From Clavaria fumosa (lineage: Eukaryota; Basidiomycota; Agaricomycetes; Agaricales; Clavariaceae): a DNA stretch of 64,000 nt. A program made the translations under genes and the position numbers. The notes below the pieces were generated by a model. The model had not been told where the DNA came from, did not search any database, and saw only the letters and a list, made by a program, of their open reading frames with translations. The stretch covers positions 1,364,001 to 1,428,000 of the forward strand of contig OX637802.1 of the NCBI GenBank assembly GCA_951802425.1. Direction: 5' to 3'. Every line of letters begins with the position of its first letter. Within the stretch, counting starts at the first letter, position 1. Below are positions 10,450 to 18,887 of this stretch, piece after piece.

Positions 10450-11545
10450 ACTGACTAGATCCACAGATAATAGCTGTAACTAGTCTACCAGACCCACAGC
10501 AACTAGCTGCAACTAGTCCACTAGATCCACAGCTAGTAGCTGTAACTAATTCACCAGATCTACAGCTAGTAATTGACTAGACCCACAGCTAGTAGCTGCA
10601 ACTAGTCCACTAGGTCCACAGCTACTAGCTGCAACTAGTTCACTACATCTACACCTACTAGCTGCAACTAGTTCACTACATCTACAGCTAGTAGCTGCAA
10701 CTAGTTCACTAGATCTACAGCAACTAGCTGCAACTAGTTCACTAGATCCACAGCTAATGGCTGTGACTAGTCCACTAGACCCACAGCTGGTAGCTGCCAC
10801 TAGTCCACTAGGTCCACAACTACTAGCTGCAACTAGTCTACTAGACCTACACCTACTAGCTGTAACTAGTTCACTACATCTACAACTAATAGCTGTAACT
10901 AGTTCACTACATCTACAGCTAGTAGCTGCAACTAGTCCACTAGGCCCACAGCTAGTAGCTGCAACTAGTCCACTAGGCCCACAGCTACTAGCTGTAACTA
11001 GTCCACTAGACCTACACCTACTAGCTGAAACTAGTTCACTACATCTACAACTAATAGCTGTAACTAGTTCACTACATCTACAGCTAGTAGCTGCAACTAG
11101 TCCACTAGGTCCACAGCTACTAGCTGTAACTAGTTCACTAGATCTACAGCTAATAGCTGCAACTAGTCTACTAGACCTACACCTACTAGCTGCAACTAGT
11201 TCACTACATCTACAGCTAGTAGCTGCAACTAGTCTACTAGGCCCACAGCTAGTAGCTGCAACTAGTCCACTAGGCCCACAGCTACTAGCTGTAACTAGTT
11301 CATTACATCTACAGCTAATAGCTGCAACTAGTCCACTAGACCTACACCTACTTGCTGCACCTAGTCTACTAGATCCACAACTGGTAGCTGTAACTAGTCC
11401 ACTGGACCCACAGCTAGCAGCTGTAACTAGTTCACTAGACCCATAGCTAGCACCTGCAACTAGTCCACCAGGTCCACACCTAGTAGCTGTAACTAGTCCA
11501 CTAGATCCACAGCTGTCAGCTGTATCTAGTCTACTAGTCCCCCAT
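10450..11545. repeat. 33-bp satellite array, right arm
   Basis: Inverse-complement counterpart of the left array, about half as long and without the 627-bp higher-order blocks. The variants found here (acctacacctac, catctacagcta, ctagacccacagc) match those of the left arm. The left arm therefore probably gained blocks by unequal exchange after the element formed. Confidence 0.9.
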
Positions 11546-11825
11546 GTACTACCTTTGACAAGTTAACTTGACAAGTTGACTGACCATAAGGATTCCTTGT
11601 CCAGCTGTAGCTGCAAAGAGTACACTATGAATTATACCTAACTGCTGTGTCTAGTTAATTATTTCATTCAGTACTACTGGGGCCCTTGCTCTGTGACCAT
11701 TGTCAGAAGGGCACACGGGCAACTCACTAGGAGTTGTGGAGTGACCACCTGGGACACCATTTGGGCCCCACGCTAGCAACAAGTTTTATAGAATAAGAGT
11801 TCTATAAGTACCTAGATACATAGAG

Positions 11826-12404
11826 TGTCAGTCCGAGTCCCTCACAGAAGTGAGAAGGGGAAAGAAGCTCGATTTCAACGTGAGGGCCTACACTCATTAC
11901 AAGGTGTTATATATACTGGGAGAAGGGGGCTGTGTAGGGAGTGAGTCATAAGTAAGAGGAACGAGGCTACGCGCTCTGAGTCACGCAGGATAGGGGAGGC
12001 AACAAAGGGAAAAGGGGACGCCGAATAAGGAAGGTAGCGGTGAGGTACGAATGTGGGGAGGACGACAGAGGGAATGCTTGGCGCGGTCTTGGCTGCCCGA
12101 GGGGAGACCTCAATTAAGCCCGTTTAGGTTAGATTGGTTGATGGGGCACGTCAGAGGCATTTTAGCTGATCCGCCTCCATCACGAATTGCAAAGCGTGGG
12201 AAATCGCAAGGAACGTGGGTGGGGGCACGTGATGGGTGCTGGTCGCGGGCCTATAAGCGCCAGGGGGGTCGCGAGTGTGGAGTTGAGGTCGCGGGCGGGC
12301 GCTTAAGGTCGCAGGGGGTCATGTGGTCCCGTACTCGGTCCTCGTAACTAGATCCTAGTGCGTTGCTGACTTAGTGACGGCGGCTTACGTAATGGATCCT
12401 GACA
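11826..12404 (-). mobile_element. 3' LTR of family C
   Basis: 579 bp. Plus-strand reading starts tgtcagtccgag and ends atggatcctgaca. It differs from the other LTR at five sites, where this copy has lost CpG at four (tgag, cacg, catg and tagtg versus cgag, cgcg, cacg and tagcg) and the partner at one. Confidence 0.93.
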
Positions 12405-12415
12405 TGGCCCCCTCC

Positions 12416-15400
12416 TCAAGGCTGGGCGTCTCGACCGGCCAATCGCGCCTTATCCGGGTGTTTGAGGAAGAAGTCGCGGAGGAGAATTGCGGTGTTGGTA
12501 AGGTTCTGGCGGGGTTCCCAAGTATTCTCTTCGATGGGGTAGCCTTGCCACTTTACCAGATACTTCACTCCTCGCCCTACTTTCTTCACATCCAGGATTT
12601 CTTCAACCTCATACTCCAAATGGTCGTCGTCGATGGTCGGGGGGGGCGGGGGTGGTCGGGCTTGAGAAGCGAAAGAAGGAGGGATGAACAGGGTGAGGAG
12701 CAACTCATTAAATACGTCATGGATTCGCCAGGCCGGGGGCAGCTTGAGGCGATATCCAGCTGGTCCCACCTTCTCTATGATGGCGAAGGGTCCAGCGCGT
12801 TTGTTGTCGAGTTTCTTGTTTGGGTGGTCCATTTTCAGGTTTCGCGTGTCGAGCCAAACTAAGTCTCCCTTCCCATACTTGCGGCTGGGTCGTTTTCCGC
12901 TGTCGTAGCTTTTCTTCATTGCTAGCGCGGCTTTCTCCATGGCCTCTTTGGCAGCACGTCGCAATTCTTCCAACTTCGCCATCCACTCATCTGCAGCTGG
13001 GTTCACTTCTGTCCGCGGGTGTATACCTCCATTCCAGGGGTGTCGGCCGCAGTCCAAGAAGAAGGGCGTATAGCCTGTCGCGGAGTGTTCCCGGTTATTC
13101 AACGCAAACTCTGCTGTGCTCAACCACTCTGCCCAATCATCCTGGAGATGGTCGACATATCCTCGCAGGTAAGTCTCGATCTCCTGATTTACTCGCTCTG
13201 TTTGTCCGTCAGTTTGGGGGTGGAAGGCGGTACTCAGGTTAGCCTTTATCCCAATCATCCGGTAGAATTCCTTCATGAATCGAGAGACGAATTGTGGGCC
13301 ACGGTCGCTGACGACCTTCTGGGGAATTCCGTGGTTCCGGAATACTCGGTCGCGGAGGATCCTCGCAGCTCCCAGGCTGGTCAAGTCGAAACCGATCGCT
13401 TCGATGAGAGTGCGCTTGGTGAATTTGTCCACGATTACAAGGATGGAGTCGAACCCGCGGGACTGTGGTAATGGTCCTACTATGTCCCAGCTGATCGCCC
13501 ACCATGGGCCGTTTGGGACTGGGTGTGGGTACAGAGGCGCGGCGCATTTGGTTCGATCGGGCTTGGTTCTCTGGCAACCTTCGCATCCGGATACGTACTT
13601 CTCCACATCCTTCACCATCTCGGGCCACCAGTAGGCCTTGACCATTGCGGCTTTCATTTTCTTTTTTCCGGGGTGTCCTGCGGTGGGGAGGTCGTGTTCA
13701 TAGTTGAGCACCACCTCGCGAACGCTCGCGGGTATCCACACAGTGTTGTTTCTCCACCAAAGCCCGAGGCGGTCTCGCGTCCAACTGTCATCAATCTCCG
13801 TGGGCTTCGGGACATACTCCGCGCTCTTTTTCTGGAGGAGCGTCTCCATTTCCGAGGTAAAGCTGGTGCGGACGTTCATGTCAGCGGGGAGCATCTGGAC
13901 GGGGGCATCTTCTTCGGCAGCGTCTCCGTAGTCTGGCCTTCGCGAGAGGGTGTCGGCTTTGGTGTTGCTCTTGCCCGTCCGATACTTGATTTCAAAGTCA
14001 AAACTTTGGAGTTCTCCGTACCAGCATACCTGTCGTGGCTTCAGTTTTTGGGGCTTTCTGAAGTATTGCAGGTTGGCGTGGTCCGTCCAAATCTCGAAGG
14101 TCTCGTCCACTCCCACTAGATACGCTCTCCACTCTCTTAGAGCCCTGATGACCGCGAGGAGTTCTTTGTCGTAGACATCATAGTTTTTCTCGGCGGCTGT
14201 GAGGGCCTCGGAGATGTAGTCGACCGGTCTCCAGGTTCCATCAGGCTGCTGCTGCGAAAGAACACCACCCGTCGCGAGGTTACTCGCATCCGTTTCTACC
14301 TTCCATCTGCCCGAGTCCTGGGGTAGGGCGAGGACCGGGGCTGAGACAAGCGCTCCTTTCACATCCAGGAAGGCCGCGACCTGTTCGCTCTGCCAACACC
14401 AGGGGACGTTGCCGGTGAGCTTAAACAGGGGCTTGGCTCGTGTGGACAGGTTGGGGATGAATCTCCGCAAGTGGTTGACCATTCCCAAGAAGCGCTGGAG
14501 TTCTTTGACGTTTCGGGGCACTGGCCAGTTTCGGATAGCTTCTGCCTTGGCCGGGTCATGTTCGAGGCGATTATGCGAGAGCCTGAGCCCAAGGTAGAAC
14601 ACCTCAGCCTTCTCGAACTCACACTTGCTTAACCGGAGGCATAGCCCATTCTCACGGAATCTCTGCAGTACCCGATCCATCCAGTAGCGGTGGGTCGCGA
14701 GGTCGTCTGCGAAGATGATGACGTCATCGATGTATGCGAGGACGTGTCCGCCGGCGATCTCCTCTCTCAGGATGTGGTTCATGAACCTCTGGAAGGTCGC
14801 GGGGGCATTCTGGAGTCCGAACCACATTACCGTAGGTTCGAACAAACCTCGCGACGTTAGGAACGCGCATCTCTCCTGGTGCCCCTCCCACAACCTCATG
14901 GACGGAAATCCCCCCTTCGCATCGATCTTGGAGAAGATCCTGGCTCCACGCAGCTTGTCTACACAGTCGCGGATGCGTGGCAACGGGAACTTGTCTTTGA
15001 TCAAAAATGAGTTGAGGCACGAGTAGTCGATGATCGGTCGGAGTTTGTCCTTTTCTCGCTTAAAGAAGAACGGACTGGCATAGGGCGATTTGGAGGGTCT
15101 TATCCTTCCTGATGCGAGCTGTTCGTCAATCCACCTATTCATCTCAATCGTCTCTTCTCTCGTCAGCGAGTACAGTTTGGAGGATAAGTGGCCCGGGTCC
15201 TCGCGGAACTCGATCTTAATGTCAAAATCGGGTCGCGGTTTAGGCAACTCGTCCCACTTGGCTTCACTAAAGACCGTTGGGTATAGCGACGGCCAGTCAG
15301 GCATGTCTCCGGTGTCCGAAAAGTGGATATCCATGGTTGTTCGCAGTGCATTGTCCCAATCACTGCTCCTTGGATAGGCCCAGGGACTCGCGAGGAGCGG

Positions 15401-16231
15401 GTCGAAGTGGCAACTCGCGGGGCAGCGTTTGAAGGAGACCTTCCCCAGTGGCCAATCGATCTCCGGGTTGTGTTTGGATAGCCAGTCGTGTCCCAGGATG
15501 ATCTTGTGCGACTTGGCTGTTCCAAGCAAGAAGTGTATTCTCTCTTGGTGGTCCCCTATGGTCAACAGGAGGTCGATGCCGTAGCGAATAGGCCCGCTTT
15601 TGTTTGCCGATCCATCCACATTGTATACCTTGATCGGGTTCTGCAGCGGCACAGGTTCTAGTCCGAGCTCCCTGCACCAGGCTAGGTCCATGAAGCAGTT
15701 AGTACATCCCGAATCGATCAGGACTTTAACGCCTCCCCACTCAGCCGTGGTTAGAGTCTCAAAGTGCGCCGGTAGGGTCAACTCTCTCTTTCGCCTCTTT
15801 GGTTTCTCCTCCGTGACTTTTGTTGTTCTGTTGTCCTCAAGTTCATTCGCGCTCCGGGCGTGTCTCCGTTGCAAGATTGTGTATTTGGGTATACTTGCTA
15901 TGGGTACAGGGGCGGGGGCGGGAACGAGACTTGTATTGTTACAGAGACGCCAGTTCGGACTTACTGCGTCTCTCCTCCAAAATCCTGCTCCTGGGTGGGA
16001 GCCGGCGGGAGCTGTTGTTGGTGTTGCTGGGCCTGTGGGGCACCAGCCATCTGCCTCTCTCTCTTGTAGATCGCAAGCCTGTCGCGAAGTAGTGTGAGTT
16101 CGTTCTCGTATTCTTCCACTTCTACTGGGCCAGGGACCATTGCACGTACCTGCGGCCTCGGGACATAGGGTCGCGAGTCCGGGAGGTGGCAGTTGCGGGC
16201 AATGTGTCCTACCTGGCCACAGCAGAAGCAT
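12416..16231 (-). CDS. family-C Pol: protease, RT, RNase H, integrase, chromodomain
   Basis: 1271 codons, fully open, in the -1 frame of gag. In order: aspartic protease (I-D-S-G-C-T-N-C-F-M-D), reverse transcriptase with A-Y-I-D-D-V in the active site, RNase H starting E-T-D-A-S-N-L-A-T-G-G, integrase with an HHCC finger (H-D-L-P-T-A-G-H ... C-E-G-C) and the D, D, E residues in S-W-D-I-V-G-P, V-S-D-R-G-P-Q-F and T-D-G-Q-T-E-R. A C-terminal chromodomain has Y-L-V-K-W-Q-G-Y and E-E-N-T-W-E-P. The chromodomain places it with chromoviruses, whose chromodomains bind methylated H3 and steer integration. The translated start is arbitrary, because pol is expected to be reached from gag. Confidence 0.95.
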   Translation of the reverse strand: MLLLWPGRTHCPQLPPPGLATLCPEAAGTCNGPWPSRSGRIRERTHTTSRQACDLQEREADGWCPTGPATPTTAPAGSHPGAGFWRRDAVSPNWRLCNNTSLVPAPAPVPIASIPKYTILQRRHARSANELEDNRTTKVTEEKPKRRKRELTLPAHFETLTTAEWGGVKVLIDSGCTNCFMDLAWCRELGLEPVPLQNPIKVYNVDGSANKSGPIRYGIDLLLTIGDHQERIHFLLGTAKSHKIILGHDWLSKHNPEIDWPLGKVSFKRCPASCHFDPLLASPWAYPRSSDWDNALRTTMDIHFSDTGDMPDWPSLYPTVFSEAKWDELPKPRPDFDIKIEFREDPGHLSSKLYSLTREETIEMNRWIDEQLASGRIRPSKSPYASPFFFKREKDKLRPIIDYSCLNSFLIKDKFPLPRIRDCVDKLRGARIFSKIDAKGGFPSMRLWEGHQERCAFLTSRGLFEPTVMWFGLQNAPATFQRFMNHILREEIAGGHVLAYIDDVIIFADDLATHRYWMDRVLQRFRENGLCLRLSKCEFEKAEVFYLGLRLSHNRLEHDPAKAEAIRNWPVPRNVKELQRFLGMVNHLRRFIPNLSTRAKPLFKLTGNVPWCWQSEQVAAFLDVKGALVSAPVLALPQDSGRWKVETDASNLATGGVLSQQQPDGTWRPVDYISEALTAAEKNYDVYDKELLAVIRALREWRAYLVGVDETFEIWTDHANLQYFRKPQKLKPRQVCWYGELQSFDFEIKYRTGKSNTKADTLSRRPDYGDAAEEDAPVQMLPADMNVRTSFTSEMETLLQKKSAEYVPKPTEIDDSWTRDRLGLWWRNNTVWIPASVREVVLNYEHDLPTAGHPGKKKMKAAMVKAYWWPEMVKDVEKYVSGCEGCQRTKPDRTKCAAPLYPHPVPNGPWWAISWDIVGPLPQSRGFDSILVIVDKFTKRTLIEAIGFDLTSLGAARILRDRVFRNHGIPQKVVSDRGPQFVSRFMKEFYRMIGIKANLSTAFHPQTDGQTERVNQEIETYLRGYVDHLQDDWAEWLSTAEFALNNREHSATGYTPFFLDCGRHPWNGGIHPRTEVNPAADEWMAKLEELRRAAKEAMEKAALAMKKSYDSGKRPSRKYGKGDLVWLDTRNLKMDHPNKKLDNKRAGPFAIIEKVGPAGYRLKLPPAWRIHDVFNELLLTLFIPPSFASQARPPPPPPTIDDDHLEYEVEEILDVKKVGRGVKYLVKWQGYPIEENTWEPRQNLTNTAILLRDFFLKHPDKARLAGRDAQP

Positions 16232-17031
16232 CGACGCTCGGCCGCAGGAGCTCGCGTCTGGTCTACGATCATCCGGTCACCGGCACCAGCGGGACGGGGC
16301 ATGATCTGTGGAACAGGAGCGCGTTGCTGCTGTTGCGGAGCGGAGGGGAAGCGAGGCGCGGGTCGCGGGGGGTTCGAGTTCGGATAGCGCGGGGGTGTAG
16401 GCAGCGGTCGTGACTGTTGGAACTGAGGCGGGGCCGGGCGGCTGGCGTTCTGCTCGCGGATGATCGCGTCAAGCCGTCGTTGCTGAGCGTCCAGGGTCTC
16501 GACCAGATGCTTCCACTGGGCATAGGTAACTGGCATGGGGTTGACGTTGTAGACCCGCGTGGTCAACCTCCGGTTGAGATTCGTCTCCAGCCAGTGGATG
16601 AGCACGTCAGAGTCGTCGACCGGGTCCAGTTCCGCCTTGCGCATCAGCGTTTCGAAAAGGGCGAAGAACTCCGTGGCTTCCAGTGCTCCCTGTTTCAGCT
16701 TCGCTATGTCGTTCAGGGCGGTCGCGGTAATGTTTGGGTCGTCGAAGGCTCTCCGCAGATCCACAACGAAATCTTCCCAAGTTCCTGCCACTCCAGCATT
16801 CAGGATCTCGTCACCTCGCATGTTCGCCCATTCCGCAGCAAACCCTTCTCCTGTAATCTTACTCAGCGCAAATAGGATCTTGTTCAGGTCACTGGCATAG
16901 AGCCCCTGGTTTCCCAGGAACTGTAGTCGGAGGGACCTGAGGAAGGTCCGGAAGTTCTTCTTATTTCCATCAAAAGAAGGAACGGCTAGGTCCAGCCTCG
17001 GCATTGGGGCTGCGGGGACGGCGTCCGCCAT
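15961..17031 (-). CDS. family-C Gag with CCHC zinc knuckle
   Basis: 356 codons from ATG at 17031. The N-terminal capsid-like domain includes FDGNKKNFRTFLRSLRL and AEWANMR and reaches about residue 190. A Pro/Gln/Arg-rich linker follows, then one zinc knuckle C-F-C-C-G-Q-V-G-H-I-A-R-N-C near residue 270, a short coiled-coil-like Leu/Arg segment, and a Gln-rich tail ending DFGGETQ. Gag would form the particle and the knuckle binds element RNA. The pol frame overlaps its last 270 nt in the -1 frame, so Pol is probably made by frameshifting. Confidence 0.9.
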   Translation of the reverse strand: MADAVPAAPMPRLDLAVPSFDGNKKNFRTFLRSLRLQFLGNQGLYASDLNKILFALSKITGEGFAAEWANMRGDEILNAGVAGTWEDFVVDLRRAFDDPNITATALNDIAKLKQGALEATEFFALFETLMRKAELDPVDDSDVLIHWLETNLNRRLTTRVYNVNPMPVTYAQWKHLVETLDAQQRRLDAIIREQNASRPAPPQFQQSRPLPTPPRYPNSNPPRPAPRFPSAPQQQQRAPVPQIMPRPAGAGDRMIVDQTRAPAAERRCFCCGQVGHIARNCHLPDSRPYVPRPQVRAMVPGPVEVEEYENELTLLRDRLAIYKRERQMAGAPQAQQHQQQLPPAPTQEQDFGGETQ

Positions 17032-17845
17032 TTTGGGTGCGGGCGAGGGCGGCGGCGAGGGTTCTGGCGGCGATGGATTTGCGGGTTGGGGTCGCGGTTC
17101 CAGCTCTGGAGCCGCAGGTGATTGTGGTGGTGGTGGTGGCGACGGTGCTTGCCGGGCTAGGCGCTCGTCTAAACTCGCGAAGTCTACGGGGGGTTCGGTA
17201 TGAACTGGTGGTGCTGGGGGGGATGGGGTTGATAGGACGGGGGATGAAAGCGAGGGGTCGGTATTCGTGGACGATGAACTGTTCGACTCCGAGGAGGGTA
17301 AGCTCTGTCTGGATCTCCACGGAAACGTACGCGGGTTCGTTCGTCGACTCGTCGTTGTCGCTGTTTATGTAGTCCTCGAGGTCGTCGAGGTTAACGTCGA
17401 TGGTGCTGTGTGCGGGCGATCTCGTGCCTGAGGTCGCGGAGTCTGGTAATGCAATCGCTAGGGCTTCTCTCAATCTCTGCTCTCGTCTGCTCTGTTCTTG
17501 TGCGTATAGCCTTCCGAAATAAGGCGCGAGTCTTCTTTCCTCCTCAATAATCCACAATTCGAAAGGGCGTAGCTCTCGCGGTCTCAGTACCGCAGTTTCC
17601 GTCTCCGAGACGTCGGATTCCGTAGGTGTGTCTGGGTAGAATTCAGTTCGTACGCGAGTATCAAAGTACCTCGCCCAATATTCGTCTTCTCCAAAGTCCA
17701 GGACCGTGGTGAGCCACTCGTCCGTTATGTCCTTGTTATGCGTCGGATACGCCAGGGTGATTCTCTCGTCGCTCTGTTGCACGCGACGGGCAGGGGGTAA
17801 AGAGAAAGCTAGGCCGACCGGGGGTTGACAGGGTCGAGGTAGCAA
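16970..17845 (-). CDS. pre-gag ORF of family C, unknown function
   Basis: Open frame of 291 codons between the 5' LTR and gag, overlapping the gag start by about 60 nt in another frame. The protein is acidic in the middle (many D/E, with the run D-L-E-D-Y-I-N-S-D-N-D-E), has Y-V-S-V-E-I-Q-T-E, then becomes Arg/Thr/Ser-rich with a poly-Thr stretch and a basic C-terminus. A related ORF occurs at 748-1305 in the same position of another element, so it seems a conserved extra gene of this lineage. I recognise no domain. It might be an N-terminal Gag extension if expressed through the overlap, or a separate accessory protein. Confidence 0.55.
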   Translation of the reverse strand: MLPRPCQPPVGLAFSLPPARRVQQSDERITLAYPTHNKDITDEWLTTVLDFGEDEYWARYFDTRVRTEFYPDTPTESDVSETETAVLRPRELRPFELWIIEEERRLAPYFGRLYAQEQSRREQRLREALAIALPDSATSGTRSPAHSTIDVNLDDLEDYINSDNDESTNEPAYVSVEIQTELTLLGVEQFIVHEYRPLAFIPRPINPIPPSTTSSYRTPRRLREFRRAPSPASTVATTTTTITCGSRAGTATPTRKSIAARTLAAALARTQNGGRRPRSPNAEAGPSRSFF

Positions 17846-17864
17846 GGGGTGGACGTTGAAATTG

Positions 17865-18443
17865 TGTCAGTCTGAGTCCCTCACAGAAGCGAGAAGGGGA
17901 AAGAAGCTCGATTTCAACGTGAGGGCCTACACTCATTACAAGGTGTTATATATACTGGGAGAAGGGGGCTGTGTAGGGAGTGAGTCATAAGTAAGAGGAA
18001 CGAGGCTACGCGCTCTGAGTCGCGCAGGATAGGGGAGGCAACAAAGGGAAAAGGGGACGCCGAATAAGGAAGGTAGCGGTGAGGTACGAATGTGGGGAGG
18101 ACGACAGAGGGAATGCTTGGCGCGGTCTTGGCTGCCCGAGGGGAGACCTCAATTAAGCCCGTTTAGGTTAGATTGGTTGATGGGGCACGTCAGAGGCATT
18201 TTAGCTGATCCGCCTCCATCACGAATTGCAAAGCGTGGGAAATCGCAAGGAACGTGGGTGGGGGCACGTGATGGGTGCTGGTCGCGGGCCTATAAGCGCC
18301 AGGGGGGTCGCGAGTGTGGAGTTGAGGTCGCGGGCGGGCGCTTAAGGTCGCAGGGGGTCACGTGGTCCCGTACTCGGTCCTCGTAACTAGATCCTAGCGC
18401 GTTGCTGACTTAGTGACGGCGGCTTACGTAATGGATCCTGACA
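17865..18443 (-). mobile_element. 5' LTR of family C with promoter
   Basis: On the minus strand the TATA box (tatatataac) is followed 34 nt later by ACGTTGAAAT (17920-17911). The complementary primer site ATTTCAACGT lies at 17862-17853, two nt past the LTR end. This supports an mRNA start near 17920. A cacgtg box is present near 18266. Confidence 0.92.
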
Positions 18444-18616
18444 TAGAGAGCAGCCTGAGAGGACAGGACTGCTAAGAGATCGAAGAAATCCTGAGTGCCC
18501 AAGGCCCGGAATTCTATTTACAGCGTCTGCGTCCGAGACCGGGTCAAGCCCAGCTCCCCCCCGATTCCCCTGTTACCGACGTCCCCGAAACCCCATCACC
18601 ACCACCAGGGTCTGTG

Positions 18617-18887
18617 ATGGCTGACCACGTCGCCCCGCCTGAAGTCCATGCCACGAGGCTGGATTTAGTCGTCGCCCCATTCGATGGGCAAAAAAGAAAT
18701 TTCCGTACATTCCTCCGGTCGCTCCGCCTCCTGTTTATGGCGAATCCGATAATCTATGCCACGGACCTGGCAAAGGTCCTCTACACCCTCAGCAAAATTA
18801 CTGGCGAGGGGTTTGCCGCAGAATGGGCAAATGTGAAGGGAGAGGAAATCCTGGGTAACAACGAGGTTGGAACCTGGGCAGAATTTG
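18617..18887 (+). pseudogene. family-A gag, 5' part
   Basis: Gag start at ATG 18617, close to the family-B gag (FDGQKRNFRTFLRSLRL, then AEWANVK). It is broken after GTWAEF by the foldback element that begins at 18888. The insertion plus the duplicated cagaatttg adds 2143 nt, which is not a multiple of three, so gag cannot be read through. It resumes at 21031. Confidence 0.9.

Larger units (their letters stand above)
6425..11679. mobile_element. giant palindromic foldback element, 5.26 kb
   Basis: The ends are perfect inverted repeats over at least 36 bp, beginning cagtagtactgaatg and ending with its inverse. It is flanked by a 7-bp duplication gggccct (6418-6424, 11680-11686) within the family-A leader. 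Both arms run inward: unique end, array of 33-bp repeats, about 800 bp of unique sequence, then a short hairpin turn near 9605-9655. The left arm is about 1.1 kb longer because its array is expanded. No transposase is encoded; the long open frames across the arrays are repeat artefacts. It resembles Drosophila FB-type foldback elements in layout, but not in sequence as far as I can tell. It must be mobilised by an unknown transposase. Confidence 0.9.
11826..18443 (-). mobile_element. family-C Ty3/gypsy chromovirus, structurally complete
   Basis: Minus-strand element of 6618 bp with 579-bp LTRs (11826-12404, 17865-18443) and target duplication tagag (11821-11825, 18444-18448). It contains a priming site, a pre-gag ORF, gag and pol, all open. 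A purine-rich tract (cttgaggagggggcca on the minus strand, about 12405-12420) abuts the 3' LTR. The LTRs differ at five positions, under 1 percent. Of all elements in the window this is the only one that looks intact and possibly able to move. Confidence 0.95.

Noticed and set aside
12820..14119. Plus-strand open frames opposite family-C pol
   Set aside because: Shadows of the minus-strand pol; no independent motifs.
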